Of a stretch of 64,000 bases of DNA, positions 41,522 to 50,350 are shown in pieces. The DNA lies in contig CAWGFO010000012.1 in NCBI GenBank assembly GCA_963821925.1, positions 10,331 to 74,330 of the forward strand, read 5' to 3'. This DNA comes from JAOUEA01 sp963821925 (GTDB taxonomy: Bacteria; Actinomycetota; UBA4738; HRBIN12). Each line of letters opens with the position of its first letter. Position 1 is the first letter of the stretch. Position numbers and translations under genes: made by a program. The notes beneath the pieces are model-generated. The model was not told the origin of the DNA, did not search any database, and saw nothing but the letters and a program-made list of their open reading frames with translations.

Positions 41522-44500
41522 ATGGCGACGTGCCCGTCGTGTCACGAGACGAACGACGATGACGCTCGATTCTGCGCGTCGTGCGGCACGTCGCTGGCGG
41601 CGGTCTGCGAGACGTGCGGGACGGGACTCCCCGACGACGCCCGGTTCTGCCCCGCGTGCGGCACGCCGGTCGCGGCGCCCGAGCAGGAGCCGCGCGGCCA
41701 GGAGCGCCGCGTCGTCACGCTGCTGTTCGCGGACCTCAGCGGCTCGACGGCGCTCGGCGAACGGCTCGACCCCGAGCGACTCCACGAGGTGCTCGACCGC
41801 TACTTCGCGGCGATGCGGATCGAGATCGAGGCCGAAGGCGGCACGGTGGAGAAGTTCATCGGCGACGCGGTCGTGGCCGGCTTCGGCACGCCGGTCGCCC
41901 ACGAGGACGACGCCGCGCGCGCCCTCCGTGCCGCGCTCCGGATGCAGGTGCGCCTTCCCTCGCTGAACGAGGAGCTCGAGGCCGCCTTCGGCGTGACGCT
42001 GGAGGTCCGGATCGGCGTGAACACGGGCGAGGTGCTCGCGACGGTCGACCCGAAGCCCGGGGAACCGATGTTCACGGGCGACGCCGTCAACACCGCGGCG
42101 CGGTTCGAGCAGCACGCCGGGCCGGGGCAGGTGCTGGCCTCGGAGCGGACGATCCGGGCGGCTCGCGGGTTCGTCGTGACCGACGCCGGAGCGATCGAGA
42201 TGAAGGGGAAGGCCGCCCCTGTCCGGACGTACGTCGTCCTCCATGAGGACGAGGAGGCGGCGGTGCGTGGGGTCCCGGGCCTGTCGGCACCGATGGTGGG
42301 CCGCGAGGCCGAGTTGGCGCTCCTCGGTTCGACCCTCGCGCGCTCGGCGACCGAGCGCCGGCCGCACCTCGTGACGATCTACGGGGAACCCGGCGTGGGC
42401 AAGAGCCGGCTCGTGCAGGAGTTCCTCGCCGCGGCCGCCGACGCGGACGACCGGTGCACGGTGGTGCGCGGACGGTGTCTCCCCTACGGCGACGGGGTGA
42501 CCTACTGGCCGCTCGCCGAGATCTTGAAGGACGTCGCCGGGGTCAAGGACACCGACCCCACGGGCGTCGCGCTCGACAGGGTGCGGAGCGCCGGCACCGG
42601 GCTCCTCGGCGACGGCGCCGAGGCCGCGCGCGCGACGGCCGCGCTCGCGTTCACGATGGGCCTCGACGACCCGGAGCAGCGATTCGACGAGCTCGACCCG
42701 AAGCAGGTGCGCGAGGAGATCGGCGCCGCGTGGCGGGGCTTCTTCGCCGCGCTCGCCCGCGACGCGCCCGTGCTCGCCCTGATCGAAGACATCCACTGGG
42801 CGGACCCCGCGCTGCTGGACCTCGTCGAGCAGCTCGCCGAGTGGATCGACGCCCCCGTCCTGTTCCTGTGCCCGGCCCGGCCCGAGCTGCTCGGCGGCCG
42901 GCCGACATGGGGCGGCGGCAAGCGCAACTACAGCGCGATCGCGCTCGATCCCCTGACCGCGGACGAGTCCGAGGACCTGATCCGAGCGCTGCTCGACATC
43001 GACGACCTGCCGCCCGCCGTGCACCTGCGGATCCTGGAACGGGCGGGCGGGAACCCCTTCTTCCTCGAAGAGATCGTCCGCCGCCTCGTGGACGGCGGAC
43101 ACGTCGTGCACGACGGCGATCGGTGGCGCGCCACGGGCGAGGTCGGGACGGTCGAGATCCCCGACACGGTGCAGGCGGTGCTGGCCGCGCGCATCGATCT
43201 GCTCGAACCGGCCTCTCGCAGCGCGTTGCAGGCCGCCGCGGTCGTGGGACGGACCTTCTGGCCCGGCGCGGTCGCGCGCCTGGTGAACGGCGACGGCCCT
43301 GGGCTCGATGCGGCGATCGCGCCACTCGTGGCGCGCGATCTCGTCCGGCGTCGGCCCGGCTCTGCCCTGGCCGGCGAGACGGAGTACAGCTTCAAGCACG
43401 TGCTCACGCGCGACGTCGCGTACGAGACCCTCCCCCGTGCCGATCGTGCCATCGCGCACGCCGCCGTGGCCGTCTGGCTGGACGACACCGTGGGGGAACG
43501 GCGCGGCGAGTTCGTGGAACTGCTGGCCCACCACACCGTCGAGGCCTACCGCGCGGGCCGCGAGACGGCCGCCACCACGGTGGATCTCCCGTCGCTCCGC
43601 GAGCAGGCGTTCGAGCTGAGTCTGCAGGCCGCGCGCGCCGCGCGCGCACGCAATGCCCTGCACCGCGTCGAGCGGTTCGCACACCAGGCGCTCGATCTCG
43701 CCGACGGCCCCGCCGAGCGATCCCTGGCGGCCGAGTCGCTCGCGATCGGCTACTTCGACGCGTACCGAGGGTCCGACGCGTGGGACGCGTACCTCGTGGC
43801 GATCGACGAGGCGCTCGCCGTGCCGAAGCCGGACGGTCGGCGGATCGCGGATCTCTGTGGGAGGGCGGCGGCGGTCGCCACGCGATGGCAGGGCTCGATG
43901 CGGGAAGGCGCCACAGAAGCCGAGGTCACAGGCATCGTCGGCATCGGGATGGCGCACCTCCCCGACGGCGACTCGCGCGAACGCGTCGAACTCCTCGCGA
44001 TCCGCTCCTCGTGGCCGTTCGCCTTCCCCTCGATGGAGATGGACGACGACGAGGTGCTCGCCTGCGAGGCGGACGGGCTCGAGGCGGCCGAGACGGCGCT
44101 CCGGCTCGGGCTGCCCGATCTCGCCTCTGCGGCGCTCGATGCGGCCGCAGGACCGGCGATGGCGCTCGGCGATTACGCGCGCACGCTCGAGATCGAGCGG
44201 CGCCGCGTCGAGCTGTCGGACCGGCTCCGCGATCCGCTCGAGATCGGCGACACGTTCGCGATGATGTGCTGGGTCCTCGGGTCGCTCGGGCGCTACGAGG
44301 AAGCCGAGGGATCCGCGGAACGTGGCCTGGCCCTGGACCGACGGCCGACCACGGCGGTCCACCTGTGCGCCTGGCTCGTCGACACGCGGTTCCGGCTCGG
44401 CGCCTGGGATACGGCCCTCTCCGCCTTCGACGATCTCATGGAGCTGCTCGACGACCAGCGGGACGATCCGCCGAACTTCGCGGTGCACGCGTACGTCGCC

Positions 44501-45094
44501 ATCGCGACGATCCAGCAACTCCGGGGAGCGCGCGCGGAGGCCGAACGTCTCGCCTCGATCGCCTCGCGGCTCGGCCTCCTCGCATCCGGCGGTGGCAACG
44601 CGCTCCGGCCGTGGGCCAGCGAGATGGCGTTGCTGGCGGCCAGCGGCGAGCTCGAGGTCGTGCGAGCACGACTCGACGAACGGGAGCCCGGCTGGATGAC
44701 GCACGGGGTCGCGTTCTTCGAGGGTGCCGCCGCGTGGGCCGCGGAGGCGCGGGCGTGGGACCGAACGCCCGACCTCGTGGAGGAGATGCGATCGTTCGCG
44801 ACCCGCACCGGATGCCGGCCGATCGCCTGGGAAGCGGATCTGCTGGAGGGTCGGTGGCGGGCGGCGATCGGCGAGACGGAGGTGGCGGCGGCCGCCTTCG
44901 CCCGGGCGCGCGGCGGGTACGAGGAGGGTAAGGCGGTACGCATGGTGGCCGTCTGCGACCTGGAGGTGGCGACGGCAAGAGGCGTCGACCGACTCGATCC
45001 GGAGGAGCGCTCCCGCTTCGACGCGGCGGTCGCGACGTTCGAGCGGCTCCGCTCGGTCGCCGATCTCGATCACGTCAGAGCCCTGATGAGCTGA
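41522..45094 (+). CDS. Zinc-ribbon/class III cyclase/AAA ATPase/TPR regulator
   Basis: 1190 residues. Two zinc ribbons (CPSCHETNDDDARFCASCG at residues 4-22, CETCGTGLPDDARFCPACG at 29-47), a class III cyclase domain (about 60-240; LLFADLSGSTALGE, VEKFIGDAVVAGFG, GDAVNTAARFE), a NACHT/AAA-type ATPase (Walker A GEPGVGKS about 288-295, Walker B ALIEDIHWAD about 418), and a long TPR-like tail (about 690-1190). Known as a LAL-like signalling architecture; no helix-turn-helix is present, so output is presumably cyclase activity gated by ATP and the TPR sensor. Cytoplasmic. Confidence 0.92.
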   Translation: MATCPSCHETNDDDARFCASCGTSLAAVCETCGTGLPDDARFCPACGTPVAAPEQEPRGQERRVVTLLFADLSGSTALGERLDPERLHEVLDRYFAAMRIEIEAEGGTVEKFIGDAVVAGFGTPVAHEDDAARALRAALRMQVRLPSLNEELEAAFGVTLEVRIGVNTGEVLATVDPKPGEPMFTGDAVNTAARFEQHAGPGQVLASERTIRAARGFVVTDAGAIEMKGKAAPVRTYVVLHEDEEAAVRGVPGLSAPMVGREAELALLGSTLARSATERRPHLVTIYGEPGVGKSRLVQEFLAAAADADDRCTVVRGRCLPYGDGVTYWPLAEILKDVAGVKDTDPTGVALDRVRSAGTGLLGDGAEAARATAALAFTMGLDDPEQRFDELDPKQVREEIGAAWRGFFAALARDAPVLALIEDIHWADPALLDLVEQLAEWIDAPVLFLCPARPELLGGRPTWGGGKRNYSAIALDPLTADESEDLIRALLDIDDLPPAVHLRILERAGGNPFFLEEIVRRLVDGGHVVHDGDRWRATGEVGTVEIPDTVQAVLAARIDLLEPASRSALQAAAVVGRTFWPGAVARLVNGDGPGLDAAIAPLVARDLVRRRPGSALAGETEYSFKHVLTRDVAYETLPRADRAIAHAAVAVWLDDTVGERRGEFVELLAHHTVEAYRAGRETAATTVDLPSLREQAFELSLQAARAARARNALHRVERFAHQALDLADGPAERSLAAESLAIGYFDAYRGSDAWDAYLVAIDEALAVPKPDGRRIADLCGRAAAVATRWQGSMREGATEAEVTGIVGIGMAHLPDGDSRERVELLAIRSSWPFAFPSMEMDDDEVLACEADGLEAAETALRLGLPDLASAALDAAAGPAMALGDYARTLEIERRRVELSDRLRDPLEIGDTFAMMCWVLGSLGRYEEAEGSAERGLALDRRPTTAVHLCAWLVDTRFRLGAWDTALSAFDDLMELLDDQRDDPPNFAVHAYVAIATIQQLRGARAEAERLASIASRLGLLASGGGNALRPWASEMALLAASGELEVVRARLDEREPGWMTHGVAFFEGAAAWAAEARAWDRTPDLVEEMRSFATRTGCRPIAWEADLLEGRWRAAIGETEVAAAAFARARGGYEEGKAVRMVAVCDLEVATARGVDRLDPEERSRFDAAVATFERLRSVADLDHVRALMS

Positions 45095-45170
45095 ATCTCG
45101 GTTTCAGGCGGCGCTGTCAGGCCCTCGGCCGACGAGCCGTTCGACCCGCCTCGGGCGGCACGCCGCTGCC

Positions 45171-45176
45171 TACGCT
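45171..45176 (+). promoter_or_regulatory. -10 box TACGCT of the ABC importer operon
   Basis: TACGCT sits about 76 nt before the ATG at 45253; the transcript would have a leader containing GAGGAGG as SD. Confidence 0.4.
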
Positions 45177-45252
45177 GGCCTCAGATGGGGTCCGTCCGCC
45201 GGATCCCCTCTGCCGGGCCACAGCGACCCGGGATCGACGTGAGGAGGTCGTC

Positions 45253-46542
45253 ATGTCACGGACACGACCGGTCACGATCGCGATCTTGGCGGTGTTCGCG
45301 CTGATCGCCGCCGCGTGCTCGAGCTCGAGCGAACCGAGCGCCTCGGACACGGCGGCGAGTCACGAACCGGTCACGATCGCGGTCTGGGACTACTACGGGA
45401 AGGCGACGCCCTTCCAGGACACAGTGATCAAGGGCTTCGAAGCGAAGTACCCCTGGATCACGGTGGACCACCAGGGGATCGGCTGGGACGCGGCGCAGCA
45501 GAAGTTCGCAGTGACCGTCTCTGCCGGCAACCCGCCCGACGTGGCCACGATGGACATGACGTGGCTGCCGACGTTCGCATCGAACGGTCTGTTCGCCGAC
45601 CTGACCGAGCTCTCCGGCGGCCAGCTGAACGGCGCGCCGATCGAGGACTCGTACACGGAAGGCGCCCTCGAGGCGATGACCTACGACGGCTCGTACGTCA
45701 CGATGATGTTCGACTTCGACGTGTACGCGCTCTACTACCGGGCGGACCTGTTCAAGGACAAGGGCATCGACGTGCCGACGACGTGGGAGGAGATGCAGGC
45801 GGCCGCAGCGAAGCTCGTCGAGGGCGACAAGTACAAGTTCGAGATCGTGCCGAACGACTGCTTCCACTGGTGCCAGTTCCTCTTCCAGGGCGGCGGCTCG
45901 CTCCTGAACGCGGACAACACGCAGGCAGCGTTCGACAGTGAGGCCGGCGTCGCGGCGCTGGACTACCAGCGGAGCTTCCTCGACGATGGCACCGGGGTGC
46001 TGTGGGGCACCGAAGAGGGCGACGCGATGGCCGGGATCAAGGACGGCCGGATCGGGATGTTCCAGGACGGCCCGTACTGGATGGGCTTGCTGAAGGACGG
46101 CGCCCCGGAGATGAAGGGCGACTGGGCGATCGCGACCGCGCCGTACTCGGCCCAGCCGGGCAGCTACCTGGGCGGCACGGGATTGTCGATCCCGGTGAAT
46201 GCGGCGCACCCGGACGAGGCGTGGCTGTTCGTGCAGTACATGCTCGAGCTGCCGCAGCAGATCGGCGTGTACCAGTACGCGGGGGCGGCCCCGGCGACGA
46301 CCGAGGCGCTGAACAGCCCCGAACTGAACACGCCGGACCCCTACTTCGGGGGCCAGGCGCCGTTCGCGATCTTCCTGGACGCGATGTCGACGGCCACGCA
46401 CTTCCCGTACGTGTCGTCGTGGAGCGACATCGACACGGAGATCGGCACGATGGTCGAGTCGGTGATGCTGGGCAAGAGCGAGCCACAGCCGGCGTTGGAC
46501 AGCACCGCGGCCACGGTCAACGACCTGTTGGCCTCGGGGTAG
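45253..46542 (+). CDS. Sugar ABC transporter substrate-binding lipoprotein
   Basis: 429 residues. Signal peptide with lipobox LIAAAC at residues 17-22, family-1 solute-binding fold: VTIAVWDYYGKATPFQDTVI, GNPPDVATMDMTWLPTFA, YYRADLFKDKGIDVPTTWEE, AAFDSEAGVAALDY, SIPVNAAHPDEAWLFVQYML. Binds an oligosaccharide or similar polyol outside the membrane and delivers it to the two permeases downstream. GAGGAGG lies 5 nt before ATG. Confidence 0.93.
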   Translation: MSRTRPVTIAILAVFALIAAACSSSSEPSASDTAASHEPVTIAVWDYYGKATPFQDTVIKGFEAKYPWITVDHQGIGWDAAQQKFAVTVSAGNPPDVATMDMTWLPTFASNGLFADLTELSGGQLNGAPIEDSYTEGALEAMTYDGSYVTMMFDFDVYALYYRADLFKDKGIDVPTTWEEMQAAAAKLVEGDKYKFEIVPNDCFHWCQFLFQGGGSLLNADNTQAAFDSEAGVAALDYQRSFLDDGTGVLWGTEEGDAMAGIKDGRIGMFQDGPYWMGLLKDGAPEMKGDWAIATAPYSAQPGSYLGGTGLSIPVNAAHPDEAWLFVQYMLELPQQIGVYQYAGAAPATTEALNSPELNTPDPYFGGQAPFAIFLDAMSTATHFPYVSSWSDIDTEIGTMVESVMLGKSEPQPALDSTAATVNDLLASG

Positions 46543-46549
46543 CGCGGGC

Positions 46550-47443
46550 ATGAGCGACGCGATCGCGTTGCCGAAGCGGCGCGCGCGCGGGCGGTTCCGC
46601 AAGGTGCTGCCCGCGTACGTGCTGATCGCCCCCGCGATCGTGTCCTCGGTCGTCTTCCTCTACATCCCGATCGTGTTCTCCGGGTATTGGAGCTTCACGA
46701 AGTACAACGGGCTCGCGTCGCCGCAATGGGTCGGGCTCCAGAACTACACCGACCTCTTGTCCGATCCGCACTTCCAGAAGGCGCTCCTGAACACCGTGAT
46801 CTTCGTGCTGATCGGCATGGGGATAGGCCCGGTGCTCGGCCTGATGTCCGCGCTGCTGCTGAACCAGGCGGTGCGCGGCCGAGGGTTCTTCCGGACCGCG
46901 TACTTCCTGCCCGTGATGACCTCGCTCGTGGTCGTGGCCACGATCTGGAAGGTCCTGCTGAACCAACACGGGATCGTGAACCAGCTCCTCGGGTTCTTCA
47001 GCATCCCGGCACACAACTGGCTCGGTGACCCGTCGACGGCCCTGGTCTCGGTCACCATCACCAGCATCTGGCAGGGTTTCGGGTTCGAGACCGTGGTCTT
47101 CCTGGCCGCCCTCCAGTCGGTCTCGCGCGACCTGTACGACGCGGCGCTGGTGGACGGCGCCGACGCCTGGCAGCGGTTCCGGTACGTGACGTTACCCGCG
47201 CTCCGTCCGACGATCGCCTTCGTCTACATCATCGGGATCATCGGAAGTTTCCAGGTCTACGACCAGATCTTCGTGATGACGAGCGGCGGCCCCCTGAACT
47301 CGACGCGCACGATCGTGTTCGATCTCGTCGACCGCTTCGATTCCTTGAAGTACGGAGAGGCATCGGCGGTGGCCTACATCCTCCTCGTGATCCTGGCCAC
47401 GCTGTCCTACGTGCAGATGCGCCTGTTCGAGGAGCGGTCATGA
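46550..47443 (+). CDS. Sugar ABC transporter permease, MalF type
   Basis: 297 residues, six helices. EAA loop DAALVDGADAWQRFRYVTLP contacts the ATPase, and WVGLQNYTDLL plus FFRTAYFLPVMTS are typical of UgpA/MalF permeases. Seven bases after the binding-protein gene; the next permease starts inside its stop (ATGA). Confidence 0.93.
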   Translation: MSDAIALPKRRARGRFRKVLPAYVLIAPAIVSSVVFLYIPIVFSGYWSFTKYNGLASPQWVGLQNYTDLLSDPHFQKALLNTVIFVLIGMGIGPVLGLMSALLLNQAVRGRGFFRTAYFLPVMTSLVVVATIWKVLLNQHGIVNQLLGFFSIPAHNWLGDPSTALVSVTITSIWQGFGFETVVFLAALQSVSRDLYDAALVDGADAWQRFRYVTLPALRPTIAFVYIIGIIGSFQVYDQIFVMTSGGPLNSTRTIVFDLVDRFDSLKYGEASAVAYILLVILATLSYVQMRLFEERS

Positions 47444-48327
47444 CCGCCACAGGCGCCACGGTCGCGAAGGGACAGCAGACCGGTCGGCGGCTGCGCCCGG
47501 GCGTCCGGGTGGCGATCTACGTGTCGCTGATCGTCACCTCGATCGTGATGATCGGGCCGTTCTACTGGACGTTCGCGACCTCGTTCAAGCAGGCGGGCGA
47601 CGTGTTCGCGTCGCCCCCGAAGCTGATCCCGAACCCGTGGACGATGCAGAACTACCGAGACGTGTTCACGCTGCTTCCGTTCCAGCGGTACTTCATCAAC
47701 AGCGTGATCGTGACCACTGCGATCGTCGGACTGAACGTGGTGTTCGACACGGCAGCCGCCTACGCGTTCGCGAAGCTGCGGTTCCCGGGGCGCAACGTGC
47801 TCTTCTTCCTGCTGCTATTGACGCTGATGGTCCCGTTCCAGGTGAACCTGATCCCGCTCTACCGGATCATGGTGCTGCTCCATCAGGTGAGCCCGGCGCT
47901 CGGCGTGGACACGTACTCGGGCATCGTGCTCCCGGGGATGATCCAGGTCTTCGGCATCTTCCTGATGCGGCAGTTCCTCGCCTCGATCCCGGACGAGGTC
48001 TTGGAATCGGCCCGCGTGGACGGCGCGTCGGAGTTCCGGATCCTGCGCTCGGTGATCTTCCCGATCGCGAAGCCGGGCATGGCCACCCTCGCGATCTTCA
48101 CCTTCCTCGGGGCGTGGAACGACTTCCTGTGGCCGAACATCGTGATCAACTCCGACTCGATGCGAACGATGCCGGTCGGGTTGGCGCTGCTCGCCTTCCG
48201 CAACACGATCAGCGTGGGGCCCACGATGGCGGGCACCGTCCTGGTGGCCGCGCCGATGATCGTGATCTTCCTGTTGATGCAGCGACGGTTCATCGAGGGC
48301 CTGACGGCCGGCTCGGTGAAGGGCTGA
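47440..48327 (+). CDS. Sugar ABC transporter permease, MalG type
   Basis: 295 residues, six helices. EAA loop ESARVDGASEFRILRSVIFP, and FATSFKQAGDVFASPPKL with PWTMQNYRDVF near the N-terminus are typical of UgpE/MalG. Completes the importer, but no ATP-binding subunit gene follows, so a shared MsmK-like ATPase encoded elsewhere is expected. The last 38 bp overlap the convergent glycoside-hydrolase gene. Confidence 0.93.
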   Translation: MTATGATVAKGQQTGRRLRPGVRVAIYVSLIVTSIVMIGPFYWTFATSFKQAGDVFASPPKLIPNPWTMQNYRDVFTLLPFQRYFINSVIVTTAIVGLNVVFDTAAAYAFAKLRFPGRNVLFFLLLLTLMVPFQVNLIPLYRIMVLLHQVSPALGVDTYSGIVLPGMIQVFGIFLMRQFLASIPDEVLESARVDGASEFRILRSVIFPIAKPGMATLAIFTFLGAWNDFLWPNIVINSDSMRTMPVGLALLAFRNTISVGPTMAGTVLVAAPMIVIFLLMQRRFIEGLTAGSVKG

Positions 48328-50350
48328 CCCCCGGGCCCGCCTCGGTCCCCGGCTCTTCGCCCGCTCGCCGCTCGAGCAGCGCGTAGCCGAACGGCTCGAC
48401 CTCCACGCGCGCCTGCTCGCCGTCGGGGAGCGTCGCCGCGACGGACACCGGGACGGACCCATGGTTCGTCAGGACGGTGACCGTGCCGCCGGGTCCGCGG
48501 AGCTCCCCGGCCGTGACGTCGGGGTGCCCGGTCACCTGCCGGAGGCCGGCGAGCTTCGCGAGTCCGTCGTAGAGCCCCCAGGTGCGGTCGGCGGGCCGGT
48601 GCGCATCGGGAACCGTGGCCAGCAGCAGCTCGATCGGGTAGGCGCACGTCACGACCGCGCCGGCGCCTCGGCGTGCCACGACGAGCGCGGGCTCGCCGTC
48701 GGCGTCGACCGCGATCGTCTCAGCGTCGGTCTGGCGGAGCCGGACGCCACGGGTGTGCAGCTCGCCGTCCCACGCGGGCAGCCGTAACGCATCCCCCACG
48801 GGGAAGGGGCCCCAGGGCGTGACGAATCGCAGGATCGGCGGATCGGTGGCCGGCGCCCGGTCGGCGATCCGGCAACCCGCGAGCGCATCCATCTCGGGGA
48901 TCGCCGTCTCTGCCGAGCACGAGAGATAGAGCACGCCGCCGTGGTCGAGATGCGCTCGCGCGCCTTCCCACCAGCTCGTGCGGACGTGCAGGAGGGAGGA
49001 GGTCGTGGAGGTGAGCGGCGCGGGCAGCAGCACGAGCTCGGTCTCGGGCCACACACCGTCCACGCGCTCACGTGGGAACGAGACGGCGACGTCGGCCCGC
49101 GCGGCCATGACGAACGCGTTCAGCCAACCGCGCACCAGGGGGCGCACGTCGCGGCGAGGGTTCCAGGCGGTCTCGGCGGGGACGTACGGACCGGCCGGCG
49201 CGTCGTCGAGACCGTACGCGGCGCGGTCGTAGGGATGGGCGTACTCGTGCGGCACGACGATCGCGGCGGGCGGCGGGATCGGACCCTCGGATGCGAGGGC
49301 GTCGAGGTCGAGCGCGCCGATCCGGGCGGCCACCTCGGCCAGCACCTGGCCGCGCGGGCGCAACGTGCCCTCGTGGTCGGTCACCCCGAACTGGGTCTCG
49401 TGCGGCTGCCGGACGTACGGGGCACGCCGGTACGCCGCCGGCTCCGCGTCGGTCCAGCACCACGCGTAGTAGCCGATCGCGCCGCGCCCGAAGCTCGACC
49501 AGGTGAGCAGCCGGTCGTACATCGCGATACGCCCGGGGTCGAACTGGGTCGACGAGGCGCCGTACTCGTGCACCATCACCGGGCGTCCGGCGCCCGCCGC
49601 CAAGGCCGTCTCGAACGCGGCGGCGTGGGTCATCCGCGGGGACAAGAGCGCGTCCGGGTACAGCTCCTCCTGGTAGATCGGGTACGGGTGCACGCAGGCG
49701 ACGTCGAGGAGGTCCGCCACGACGTCGGCGCGGAACGGACCGTGGCCGATCTCCTGGCCGCTCGTGCCGATCGTCACGAGGTGGTCGGGATCGACCTCAC
49801 GGAGCGCCTGGGTCAGGGCGTCGGTCCACGCCCGGGCCTCGTCGTCGGTCGTGTCCTGGAAGATCCAGAGCGGCGGCTCGTCGGTGAGGTCCCACGCGAC
49901 GACCGCGGGATCGCCCCGCCAACGCCGGGCGAGCGCCGCCACGTGCTCGGCCTGGCGCTGCACGAGCTCGGGATCACGGTGAGGGTGCGCGCCCTCGCGC
50001 CACGGGACATCCCAGAAGGCGTCCCCGACCTCACCCCCGATCAGGAACGTGGGGTGGAGCAGCAGCCCGTGGCGACGTGCGGCGTCGAGCACCTCGTCGA
50101 GCACCTTCAGGTGGGTCTCGTCGAACCGGCCGGGTTCGGGCTCGAGCGCCGCCCACAGCAGGTCGATCCGGACGGTGTCGAGCCCCGCCCCGGCCATCGC
50201 CGCGAACGCCCGATCGAACTCGGCGGCCCCCACCCGCCACGGCCAGTCGGGGCCCTGGATCGGCACGTAGTGCGCGCCGATGGGGAGGATCGAACGTCCG
50301 CCTCGGCGCAGGTAATGCCGTCCACGCGAGACCAGCTCGCCGTCGGTCAC
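48290..50350 (-). CDS. Clan-A glycoside hydrolase
   Basis: 686 residues, no signal peptide. N-terminal TIM barrel: PIGAHYVPIQGPDWPW, LDTVRIDLLWAALEPEPGRF, acid/base Glu in VVAWDLTDEPPLWIF, and nucleophile Glu in RPVMVHEYGASS; the second half has GH42-like beta domains. Family GH2/5/35/42 relatives cleave beta-linked galactosides, mannosides or glucans; the linkage is not readable. GTG at 50350 overlaps the upstream deacetylase stop (GTGA) and has GAGGTG in place. Cytoplasmic degradation of imported oligosaccharide fits the adjacent importer. Confidence 0.84.
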   Translation of the reverse strand: MTDGELVSRGRHYLRRGGRSILPIGAHYVPIQGPDWPWRVGAAEFDRAFAAMAGAGLDTVRIDLLWAALEPEPGRFDETHLKVLDEVLDAARRHGLLLHPTFLIGGEVGDAFWDVPWREGAHPHRDPELVQRQAEHVAALARRWRGDPAVVAWDLTDEPPLWIFQDTTDDEARAWTDALTQALREVDPDHLVTIGTSGQEIGHGPFRADVVADLLDVACVHPYPIYQEELYPDALLSPRMTHAAAFETALAAGAGRPVMVHEYGASSTQFDPGRIAMYDRLLTWSSFGRGAIGYYAWCWTDAEPAAYRRAPYVRQPHETQFGVTDHEGTLRPRGQVLAEVAARIGALDLDALASEGPIPPPAAIVVPHEYAHPYDRAAYGLDDAPAGPYVPAETAWNPRRDVRPLVRGWLNAFVMAARADVAVSFPRERVDGVWPETELVLLPAPLTSTTSSLLHVRTSWWEGARAHLDHGGVLYLSCSAETAIPEMDALAGCRIADRAPATDPPILRFVTPWGPFPVGDALRLPAWDGELHTRGVRLRQTDAETIAVDADGEPALVVARRGAGAVVTCAYPIELLLATVPDAHRPADRTWGLYDGLAKLAGLRQVTGHPDVTAGELRGPGGTVTVLTNHGSVPVSVAATLPDGEQARVEVEPFGYALLERRAGEEPGTEAGPGVSPSPSRPSGPR

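Noticed and set aside
41240..45073. A 1277-codon open frame on the minus strand
   Set aside because: It is the antisense of the zinc-ribbon/cyclase/AAA gene; composition is Arg/Pro/Gly-rich with no motif. GC-rich codon use keeps antisense frames open.
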